Shown in pieces: positions 8,004 through 14,235 of a stretch of 64,000 nt of DNA. The stretch comes from CAZBGQ01 sp964491515 (GTDB taxonomy: Bacteria; Patescibacteriota; Gracilibacteria; UBA1369; UBA12473). The position numbers were made by a program, and so were the translations under genes. Below the pieces are notes generated by a model. That model was not told the origin of the DNA and did no database searches. It saw only the letters and a program-made list of their open reading frames with translations. The DNA lies in assembly GCA_964491515.1 (NCBI GenBank), contig CAZBGQ010000002.1:77989-141988 (forward strand), written 5' to 3'. Each line of letters begins with the position of its first letter. Within the stretch, counting starts at the first letter, position 1.

Positions 8004-8759
8004 TCAACTTCCAAACCGCTCAACAAGCTGATCCCCCAATTCAAAAAAAGAATCCCTTAAATGGTGATTATCAAGAAATCGTGCCTTCCAAATATCAAAT
8101 GCCGGAACCTGCATTAGTCGAGGCAACTCATCCAAAGCTCCCAACTCTTCCAACCGATCCATGTCCATATCTGCATTATCATCAATCAAAGCATCCACAC
8201 CAATAATACTAGGAATTTTTGTGCGACCCTCTCTCATCTTCTGCACTTCAAACTCATCAAATAGAGGGTGAGCTTCCGCTGCTTTAATCAATTGCTCATG
8301 ATAAGCACGCCGAAGCCTTAAAAAATTCTGATAAACCTCCTGAGTAACAAGCCCTTCAATCAAATTCGGAACCTTCAACCCAGATGTTCGAATTGATTCA
8401 TGCGCCCGTGCAGCAAAAGAATTGGTCCAAATAATAACTCGGTTATTAACCCGTAATCCATCTAGCACACTCTGAGCTCCTGGCTGAATCAAACGATCAC
8501 CAACACCGACACCTAACTCTTCTCCAACCCCCATAGAAAATTGACACACCAACGTCCCATCAAGATCAAAAGCAAAATACCTATCTCTAATAGTTTGCAT
8601 TTGCTCAAAAACTCGAGCCGCCTTCTCCTGATATTCAGGGGAAGCATAATACTCAGCCGCCACCCTTCGATACGGATCTAAAGCATGTGGATTTACCTCT
8701 GGGACAGACGGTTCAGCCTGAGTCCGACCTGGCCAGAATCGATTTAGAAAAGTACTCAT
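8004..8759 (-). CDS. HAD-superfamily protein (FCP1/NIF-like phosphatase fold)
   Basis: 251 residues. HAD motif I is FDLDGTLV (64-71, nucleophile Asp65 and Asp67), motif II IIWTNS (109-114) and an acidic motif IV IDDNADMD (192-199), so a magnesium-dependent phosphohydrolase is likely. The WTNS form and the ~120-residue spacing recall NIF/FCP1-type HADs. Residues 1-60 are an uncharacterised N-terminal region. ATG 8759 is chosen because the promoter lies just upstream of it and inside the longer reading. The stop is TGA. Substrate unknown. Confidence 0.7.
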   Translation of the reverse strand: MSTFLNRFWPGRTQAEPSVPEVNPHALDPYRRVAAEYYASPEYQEKAARVFEQMQTIRDRYFAFDLDGTLVCQFSMGVGEELGVGVGDRLIQPGAQSVLDGLRVNNRVIIWTNSFAARAHESIRTSGLKVPNLIEGLVTQEVYQNFLRLRRAYHEQLIKAAEAHPLFDEFEVQKMREGRTKIPSIIGVDALIDDNADMDMDRLEELGALDELPRLMQVPAFDIWKARFLDNHHLRDSFFELGDQLVERFGS

Positions 8760-8780
8760 AAAAACAAAACAAGAAAACAA

Positions 8781-8809
8781 AAAATAATGAAAAACAATAA
8801 ATCTGTCAA
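8781..8809 (-). promoter_or_regulatory. Promoter of the HAD-like gene
   Basis: Minus strand TTGACA (8804-8809), 17 bp, TATTTT (8781-8786), followed by a T-rich leader of 21 bp to the ATG at 8759. Confidence 0.6.
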
Positions 8810-8867
8810 GGCCTCCTTGGTAACGTCTCCCATTGTAATCAACCCTCAGAGCCACTAATGTATCTGC

Positions 8868-9347
8868 ATGACCAATTCCCTCCTAGATATTCTCATGACC
8901 TTCGGCGTCGCAATGCTTCCCATACTAGAAGTCCGCGGAGCCATCCCTTTCTCTATTGGCGTTCTTGGCATGTCTGTACAACAAGCATTCATATGGTCAG
9001 TCTTAGGAAACATAACCATCGTCGCCATCCTACTAAGCTTCCTAGACCCCGTCACGAAACTCCTAATGAAGCATTCTAAATGGTTCAACAAATTCCTAAC
9101 CAACCTATTCCAAAAAACTCGTCACAAACACACCGAACGCTTTAATGAACTCGGTGCCATCTTCCTAATCACCTTTGTGGCCATCCCCCTTCCCGTTACA
9201 GGAGCCTGGACCGGATCTCTCATCGCCTATCTATTTGGAGTGAAATTTAAACACTCATTTCCTCTTATTTCCATTGGAATCATTGGAGCTGCAACACTAA
9301 TAAGCCTAGGGTTTGAATCCATCACTGCAATTATTCACGCGATTTAG
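8868..9347 (+). CDS. Small multidrug-export family membrane protein (PF06695-like)
   Basis: 159 residues with about four hydrophobic segments (about 5-45, 98-125, 133-155). The opening with LPILEVRGAIPF and the central IPLPVTGAWTGSLIAY are the conserved signature of the COG2426/PF06695 family, whose name (putative small multidrug export) rests on weak evidence. Likely an integral cytoplasmic-membrane protein. It overlaps the convergent TsaC-like gene by 4 bp at the 3' end. The true transport substrate is unknown. Confidence 0.8.
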   Translation: MTNSLLDILMTFGVAMLPILEVRGAIPFSIGVLGMSVQQAFIWSVLGNITIVAILLSFLDPVTKLLMKHSKWFNKFLTNLFQKTRHKHTERFNELGAIFLITFVAIPLPVTGAWTGSLIAYLFGVKFKHSFPLISIGIIGAATLISLGFESITAIIHAI

Positions 9348-9943
9348 AACTCCAAGAACAAATGCCCCTGTCTTAACGTAATAGCCTGATCTCCCTCGAT
9401 CTTCAATACAGTCGATGGTTTTTCCCGGTGAACCAACTCTCCAACGTCCAACACTAAATCTGCCTCCATGGAAATAGCCCCAATATTATAAGGCGATAGT
9501 TCTCCGTGCGCATTTGCACTTGTCGTAGTAATAGGTCCTCCAAATTCCTCCAATAATGCCATCGTAACAGGATCAGAAATCACACGAATCCCTACACTAT
9601 CAGCTCCCACATTAAAAAACTCAGGAAGTGCCTCAGTCCGCGGAACCACCAATGTCAAAGGCCCAGGCCAAAATTCTTGAGCCAACCTAAGCGCCATTGC
9701 AGAAAACACCCCGTATTTTTGAGCTTCTTCTAACGATTTGACCAAAATACTAACCGGCTTCTCAAACTCCATCCCTTTTCGTGAATAAAGAGACTCCAAA
9801 GCAAGCGGATTCATGATGTCCACCGCCACTCCATAACAAGTGTCTGTCGGGTGTGCCACAATACCTCCTTCTCGAAGAATACTAACCGCCTTTTCGATAA
9901 CAGCAGACTCCGGATCACCTGCATGACACGACAATACTTTCAT
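9344..9943 (-). CDS. tsaC: Threonylcarbamoyl-AMP synthase, TsaC/Sua5/YrdC family
   Basis: Makes threonylcarbamoyl-AMP from threonine, bicarbonate and ATP for t6A37 of ANN-decoding tRNAs. Seen: VAHPTDTCYGVAVD near 29-42, LYSRKG and KPVSILV (lysine/arginine ATP site), FWPGPLTLV, GVRV-like VGIRVISD and ITTTSANAHGE. At 199 residues it is the short single-domain form, lacking the Sua5 C-terminal domain. ATG 9943 is chosen because the alternative GTG at 9979 touches the -10 box TATAAT (9980-9985). Its promoter overlaps that of the divergent gap gene. Confidence 0.9.
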   Translation of the reverse strand: MKVLSCHAGDPESAVIEKAVSILREGGIVAHPTDTCYGVAVDIMNPLALESLYSRKGMEFEKPVSILVKSLEEAQKYGVFSAMALRLAQEFWPGPLTLVVPRTEALPEFFNVGADSVGIRVISDPVTMALLEEFGGPITTTSANAHGELSPYNIGAISMEADLVLDVGELVHREKPSTVLKIEGDQAITLRQGHLFLEF

Positions 9944-9958
9944 ACATAAATCATACCA

Positions 9959-9987
9959 TTGAAGTCCCAATAAATACACATTATACT
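9959..9987 (+). promoter_or_regulatory. Promoter of NAD-type gap, overlapping the tsaC -10
   Basis: TTGAAG (9959-9964), 17 bp, TATACT (9982-9987). The minus-strand TATAAT of tsaC occupies 9980-9985, so RNA polymerase cannot use both at once. Confidence 0.5.
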
Positions 9988-10028
9988 ACGCGCGGCTAAA
10001 GTAAGCCCTCACCCCTAACCCTCTCATC

Positions 10029-11036
10029 ATGAAACCTCGTGTTGCCATTAATGGATTCGGCCGAATCGGACGAAATATTTTCCGTGCAAACCTTCAAAAA
10101 AACCTCTTCGACATAGTCGCTATCAACGACCTAGGAGACGCTAAAACCCTCGCTCACCTATTAAAATATGACTCACTCTACGGAGAACTTCCTGCTGAAG
10201 TAGAAGTCAAAAGCGAAGAACTAATTGTAGTAAACGGACAAGAAATTCGAATGATTACAGAACGAGATCCAGAAAAACTTCCATGGCTCGAGGAAAAAGT
10301 AGACATTGTCCTCGAATGCACCGGATTCTTTCGTGACAGAAAAGGCGCCAACAAACACGTCCAAGCCGGTGCCAAAAAAGTAGTTGTAAGCGCTCCAGGA
10401 AAAGACCTCGATTTTACCGTAGTCCTAGGTGTGAACGAAAACGACTATCAACCCACCGAGCACCACCTTATTTCCAACGCTTCCTGTACTACCAACTGTC
10501 TTGCTCCGGTTGCCAAAGTACTCAATGATGAATTCGGAATTGTTCGAGGACTCATGACCACCACTCACGCCGTAACCAACGACCAAAAAATTCTCGATCT
10601 TCCTCACAAAGACCTCCGTCGCGCCCGTGCCGCATTTGAATCCATCATTCCCACCACCACCGGTGCTGCAAAAGCTGTTGCAATGGTTCTCCCTGAACTC
10701 GAAGGCAAGCTCAGCGGAATGGCCATGCGCGTACCAACTCCCACCGTTTCTGTCGTAGATCTCACCGTAGAACTTTCAAAAGAAACCACTAAAGAAGAAG
10801 TCAACGCCGCACTTAAAACAGCCGCCGCAGGCCCACTCAAAAACATACTGTTAGTCAATGAACTCCCCCTCGTTTCCATTGATTTCCGTGGAAATCCTCA
10901 TTCTTCAATCGTGGACGCCCCGTTCACCGAAGTCATGGGAGGAAACATGGTCAAAGTCCTTTCATGGTATGACAATGAAATGGGCTACTCAACTCGTATG
11001 GTCGACTTGGTCGGATTGATAGGTGAAAAAATGTAA
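10029..11036 (+). CDS. gap: Glyceraldehyde-3-phosphate dehydrogenase, NAD type
   Basis: 335 residues, the second GAPDH of the window. GFGRIGRNIF (9-18), catalytic Cys153 in NASCTTNC, TTTHAVTNDQ with the catalytic His, and WYDNEMGYSTRM at the C-terminus are all intact. Asp34 after VAIN is retained, which in characterised GAPDHs favours NAD over NADP. I infer the glycolytic enzyme, with the GapB-like one serving synthesis. The leader is C-rich (CCCTCACCCCTAACCCTCTC) with no Shine-Dalgarno. The two proteins differ widely, so they are not a recent duplicate. Confidence 0.95.
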   Translation: MKPRVAINGFGRIGRNIFRANLQKNLFDIVAINDLGDAKTLAHLLKYDSLYGELPAEVEVKSEELIVVNGQEIRMITERDPEKLPWLEEKVDIVLECTGFFRDRKGANKHVQAGAKKVVVSAPGKDLDFTVVLGVNENDYQPTEHHLISNASCTTNCLAPVAKVLNDEFGIVRGLMTTTHAVTNDQKILDLPHKDLRRARAAFESIIPTTTGAAKAVAMVLPELEGKLSGMAMRVPTPTVSVVDLTVELSKETTKEEVNAALKTAAAGPLKNILLVNELPLVSIDFRGNPHSSIVDAPFTEVMGGNMVKVLSWYDNEMGYSTRMVDLVGLIGEKM

Positions 11037-11381
11037 TCACCACACCGATCGCGTCTTGGGATCAATTGCAGCCCCAACCAAATCCGCTAAAAGTCGCTCA
11101 AAGCGACTGCTTCTTGGATGAAAAATCGCATGATCTGCACCAGGAACAACTCGGGGAATACCATTCTTCTCCTCCCAAATAGCTACAACAACCGGTTCAA
11201 ATTCAGGGAAAAAATCCACCACTTCAGTGTGTTCAAAAGCATCTCCTCCAGTAGCAAATTTCGCTTGAACACACGCCGGCCCCGCCTGAGAAACTTCAAC
11301 AGTATCCCCACCTGGAAGCAAATATTTATCCGGAGGAACCCAACCCAATAATTGATAAACCGATGATTCATTTAGTCCCAT
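11037..11381 (-). CDS. Hypothetical 114-residue protein
   Basis: Not recognised. Soluble, no signal peptide. It contains LLGWVPPDKYLLPGGDTVEV, an acidic aromatic stretch VVDFFPEFEPVVVAIWEEK and a C-terminal FHPRSSRFERLLADLVGAAI. A good promoter ends 7 bp before the ATG, so the gene is real and probably gives a leaderless transcript. It starts head-to-head with hrcA and ends, with a TGA, directly against the gap stop codon. No function can be inferred. Confidence 0.7.
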   Translation of the reverse strand: MGLNESSVYQLLGWVPPDKYLLPGGDTVEVSQAGPACVQAKFATGGDAFEHTEVVDFFPEFEPVVVAIWEEKNGIPRVVPGADHAIFHPRSSRFERLLADLVGAAIDPKTRSVW

Positions 11382-11388
11382 AGGCTAA

Positions 11389-11416
11389 ACTATAACCCTT
11401 TTTCAAGTAGAGTCAA
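11389..11416 (-). promoter_or_regulatory. Leaderless-type promoter of the 11037-11381 gene
   Basis: Minus strand TTGACT (11411-11416), 16 bp, TATAGT (11389-11394), then exactly 7 bp to the ATG. Confidence 0.65.
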
Positions 11417-11432
11417 GACTACAACGCCCCCA

Positions 11433-11461
11433 TTGCCAACATCTCGCTCTCACTCTATAAT
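11433..11461 (+). promoter_or_regulatory. hrcA promoter
   Basis: TTGCCA (11433-11438), 17 bp, TATAAT (11456-11461). The -10 box lies inside the CIRCE spacer. Confidence 0.75.
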
Positions 11462-11473
11462 TCCGAGTGCTAA
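11447..11473 (+). promoter_or_regulatory. CIRCE operator before hrcA (degenerate left arm)
   Basis: The right arm GAGTGCTAA (11465-11473) matches the CIRCE consensus exactly. The left arm CTCTCACTC differs from TTAGCACTC at three positions. The 9 bp spacer is TATAATTCC. Weaker self-binding by HrcA than at dnaK is expected. Confidence 0.8.
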
Positions 11474-11485
11474 CTAATAGAATCT

Positions 11486-12208
11486 ATGCTCCCCATCGAT
11501 CCACGCAAAGGCAAAGTCTTGACCGCCATTATTAAACACTTCATCAATACTGCTGAGCCAGTAGGATCCAAAACCGTACTCGTCAATTACAACCTCTCTG
11601 TGAGTCCCGCCACCATTCGTAACGACATGGCTTTTCTTGAGAACGAAGGCCTTATTTACCAACCACACACCTCAGCAGGACGCGTTCCTACCAACGCCGG
11701 TTATCGCATCTACATCGATCAACTCGCTGACTACAAACGAGCCGAACAACTTGCACGAAAAAACTTAGAACGCCTACAACAAAACGTGGCCCAACGCCGC
11801 GCTCAACAAAAAGTCCACGACGCAGTTTCACTGCTAGCCCAAGCCATTCCTAATGTCGCCTTTGCCAGCATCCCCGACAACAGACGTACTTTTTTCCTAG
11901 GCGTCTCACAACTTCTCAAGCAACCCGAATTCGCCGAACATCCCATGCAAGCCAGCCAAGTATTTGAAGTACTAGAGGAAGGCACACAATTCTTAGCTAC
12001 ATTAAGAGAGCTTGAAATAGAAAATGAACCGCGTATATTCATTGGGAAAGAAAACCTACTCCCCAGCATCGAGAGTTGTAGTCTAATTGTAGGCCGTTAC
12101 CAAGTAGAAGATTTCGAAGGCTATCTCGGGCTACTCGGCCCCACACGCATGCCTTATGCCTTCAATCATGCCACCCTCAAAGCTGTTCTAAAAATTTTAA
12201 TTGACTAA
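11486..12208 (+). CDS. hrcA: Heat-shock repressor HrcA (short form)
   Basis: Binds CIRCE and represses chaperone genes. The N-terminal winged helix is clear (EPVGSKTVLVNYNLSVSPATIRNDM, 22-46, then LENEGLIYQPHTSAGRVPT), and the C-terminus keeps the family ending with GLLGPTRMPYAFNHATLKAVL. At 240 residues it is about 100 shorter than usual, with a reduced central dimerisation/GAF-like part. Its own CIRCE indicates autoregulation. grpE begins one base after its stop codon, so translation may be coupled. No Shine-Dalgarno. Confidence 0.92.
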   Translation: MLPIDPRKGKVLTAIIKHFINTAEPVGSKTVLVNYNLSVSPATIRNDMAFLENEGLIYQPHTSAGRVPTNAGYRIYIDQLADYKRAEQLARKNLERLQQNVAQRRAQQKVHDAVSLLAQAIPNVAFASIPDNRRTFFLGVSQLLKQPEFAEHPMQASQVFEVLEEGTQFLATLRELEIENEPRIFIGKENLLPSIESCSLIVGRYQVEDFEGYLGLLGPTRMPYAFNHATLKAVLKILID

Positions 12209-12209
12209 T

Positions 12210-12734
12210 ATGACCGACCCAAATACTGACGACGACACCACAACTCCCCCCCCCACTGGACTTCAATCAGATTTAGATGAAGCAAAAAAACTGCTCGCTG
12301 ACACCGAAGCCCAACTCTCAGAAATGACAGAAATGGCTCAACGCACCGCCGCAGAATTCCAAAACTTCAAACGACGCAACGACGAAGAACGAGGAAATCT
12401 TAAGCTTTATGCCAACCTGCATTTTCTGCAGGCAATCTTCCCTGTAATGGACAACTTCCAACGCGCCTTCGCACACATGCCAGAAAACCTAAAAGACGAT
12501 GAATGGGTAAAAGGAATTGTCACCATCGAAAAACAATTCATTACCACGCTCACTTCATTAGGTCTTCACGAAATCCCCTGTGAAGTCGGCAACCCATTTG
12601 ATCCCAACCTTCACGAAGTCCTCACCCAAGGGAAAGGCGACAAAGATTCAATCCTTGAATGTTTTGAAAAAGGCTACACGTTCAACGACATGGTTGTACG
12701 ACCGGCCAAAGTACAAGTTGGAAGCGGAGAGTAA
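12210..12734 (+). CDS. grpE: Nucleotide exchange factor GrpE
   Basis: Releases ADP from DnaK. 174 residues: Asp/Thr/Pro-rich tail, a long coiled coil (about 20-70, LDEAKKLLADTEAQLSEM), QNFKRRNDEER, the FLQAIFPVMDNFQRAF helix and the C-terminal beta domain with FDPNLHEVLTQ, GYTFNDMVVRPAKVQVG. ATG 12210 is preferred to the TTG at 12201, which would overlap hrcA. Co-transcribed with hrcA. Confidence 0.95.
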   Translation: MTDPNTDDDTTTPPPTGLQSDLDEAKKLLADTEAQLSEMTEMAQRTAAEFQNFKRRNDEERGNLKLYANLHFLQAIFPVMDNFQRAFAHMPENLKDDEWVKGIVTIEKQFITTLTSLGLHEIPCEVGNPFDPNLHEVLTQGKGDKDSILECFEKGYTFNDMVVRPAKVQVGSGE

Positions 12735-12805
12735 CGTCCTCAATTCGACAAATTCACTCATTCCCAGTACTATAATTAATAGGTCCATTCTTAACCTTCT
12801 CATTT

Positions 12806-13195
12806 ATGGAAACTTCCTATTTTCTCGCTCAAATATTTGCAGCGACCTTTGCCACGATAGGTTTAGGCCTCATTTTACATCCCAAATATTATCACAAAGT
12901 ATTCAAGCAATTCATGAAGGAAGAAGCCCTCTATTTATTTGGAGGAATGATGACCATACCTGCCGGAATTGCTTTAGTCATGAATCATAATTTATGGGAC
13001 GGACCTTGGTGGGTCACCGTCATTAGCGTGCTCTGCTGGATCGTTCTCGTGAAAGGAATTTTCCTACTTATTGCCCCTGAATGGATGCAAAAAACCGGAA
13101 AGAAATGGCTCAAAAATAAATCCTTGGTATCTTGGATCGGAATTCTCTATTTCATCTTTGGTTTGATCTTTGGATATTATGGATTTTTCTACTAA
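12806..13195 (+). CDS. Small four-helix membrane protein, unknown
   Basis: 129 residues with hydrophobic segments near 5-25, 45-60, 70-92 and 112-129, and a charged loop with EWMQKTGKKWLKNK. It looks like a small integral membrane protein of a DUF type seen in CPR genomes, but I cannot name it. TATAAT at 12771-12776 with no good -35 lies before it. Its leader shares a 13-mer, CATTCTTAACCTT, with tuf. It overlaps the next gene by 17 bp. Confidence 0.75.
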   Translation: METSYFLAQIFAATFATIGLGLILHPKYYHKVFKQFMKEEALYLFGGMMTIPAGIALVMNHNLWDGPWWVTVISVLCWIVLVKGIFLLIAPEWMQKTGKKWLKNKSLVSWIGILYFIFGLIFGYYGFFY

Positions 13196-13397
13196 ATTCA
13201 AAACAGGAATCACCATTCTCTCAATAATAGTAGTGGCAGGATGTCAAACCATCACTCCTACCACTCCAGTCACCACTTTTGACGAATGCGTAGACGCTGG
13301 CTACGACATTTGGCAGACCATGCCACTAGAATGTCGAACACCAGAGGGCGAAGTTTTCATTATTGATGCAGAGCTTGAACCCACTTCTCCAACTTAA
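13179..13397 (+). CDS. Short lipoprotein with conserved Cys-Gly motif
   Basis: 72 residues. A hydrophobic leader ends in the lipobox VVAGC, so residues after that Cys would be an anchored tail. The mature part has FDECVDAGYDIWQTMPLEC followed by RTPEGEVF, resembling a short motif (C..AG.P.....P..C..P.G..F) that recurs in bacterial secreted proteins. ATG 13179 is preferred to the TTG at 13170. It overlaps the preceding membrane-protein gene, which suggests coupled translation. No known function. Confidence 0.7.
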   Translation: MDFSTKFKTGITILSIIVVAGCQTITPTTPVTTFDECVDAGYDIWQTMPLECRTPEGEVFIIDAELEPTSPT

Positions 13398-13482
13398 GAC
13401 CCCCCACCATACCAAGTTGCCCATACAAATGCATGCACGATGAAAAGGTCTTTACAGAAGGAATCTAAATTTAAGAGTGCAT

Positions 13483-13510
13483 TTGACAAATAGTGAAAAT
13501 AAATTTAAAT
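13483..13510 (+). promoter_or_regulatory. Promoter of the duplicated-domain gene
   Basis: TTGACA (13483-13488), 16 bp, TTAAAT (13505-13510). This excludes an apparent GTG start at 13477 and places the start at ATG 13540. Confidence 0.6.
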
Positions 13511-13539
13511 TTGAATCCTGCTTATTAAATCTCAAAACC

Positions 13540-14154
13540 ATGGTTAAAAAAACTCCCCCGGAAAGAGAAGAACCCAAAAACCTACGGGATAGGTGCATCA
13601 GTTATTTAAGAGAAATTGAAACTAGAGCAAAAGAAGGACATACACTTGCGGTCAACGAGCGCGACTATAGTTGTGCTGAACTAATAGCAGAAGTTGAACA
13701 ACAGACTGAGCTTGGCGTTCAATTAATGAAATTATTCGCACAATTCGAAAACACTAACGAAGTAAAATCATATGCAGTTCCAGAACTTTCACATCGGCCC
13801 TTGCTCCTGACCAACCTTCTTGACGGAATAGCAAAAAACGAAGACCAAGCCTTACCTAAAAACTTAAGGGACCGATGCGTGATTTACTTATCACGACTCA
13901 ATGCAACCACAAGTGATGATTGTCAATTTTCAGTCGGTCAAAAATACTATAATTGTGCAGGATTAACACAACAAATTGAACAACAAACCAAACTTGGTCT
14001 TAGATTAATAAAACTTTTCGAGCACCTAGAAGCAACAAATGAAGTAGAAAAAGCAATTGACCTTATCCCTAAAAGACCAGGTCTCTTAGACTGGCTCTTA
14101 ACTAAAACCCAACATCCGGAAATTAACCCTGCCGAAAAACTACTGGTGGAATAA
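13540..14154 (+). CDS. Unknown protein with two tandem repeats of about 85 residues
   Basis: 204 residues. Two copies of the same unit: KNLRDRCISYLREIE ... YSCAELIAEVEQQTELGVQL (about 11-75) and KNLRDRCVIYLSRLN ... YNCAGLTQQIEQQTKLGLRL (about 107-170), each with a Cys after RDR, a second Cys before the amphipathic helix, and an LMKLF/LIKLF end. No signal peptide, mostly helical. I do not recognise the family. It lies just before dnaK but has its own promoter. The matched cysteine positions suggest a structural or metal role, which is inference. Confidence 0.75.
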   Translation: MVKKTPPEREEPKNLRDRCISYLREIETRAKEGHTLAVNERDYSCAELIAEVEQQTELGVQLMKLFAQFENTNEVKSYAVPELSHRPLLLTNLLDGIAKNEDQALPKNLRDRCVIYLSRLNATTSDDCQFSVGQKYYNCAGLTQQIEQQTKLGLRLIKLFEHLEATNEVEKAIDLIPKRPGLLDWLLTKTQHPEINPAEKLLVE

Positions 14155-14161
14155 AAAACCC

Positions 14162-14190
14162 TTGACCCCGTTTTATTAGCACTCTATAAT
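14162..14190 (+). promoter_or_regulatory. dnaK promoter
   Basis: TTGACC (14162-14167), 17 bp, TATAAT (14185-14190), near consensus. The -10 is inside the CIRCE spacer, so HrcA binding would directly block RNA polymerase. Confidence 0.85.
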
Positions 14191-14202
14191 TATGAGTGCT
14201 AA
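14176..14202 (+). promoter_or_regulatory. Perfect CIRCE operator before dnaK
   Basis: TTAGCACTC (14176-14184), 9 bp spacer TATAATTAT, GAGTGCTAA (14194-14202): an exact match to the CIRCE consensus. The ATG is 33 bp downstream. Confidence 0.97.
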
Positions 14203-14235
14203 CGCATTTTCATTTACATTTAAACAAGCAAACAC

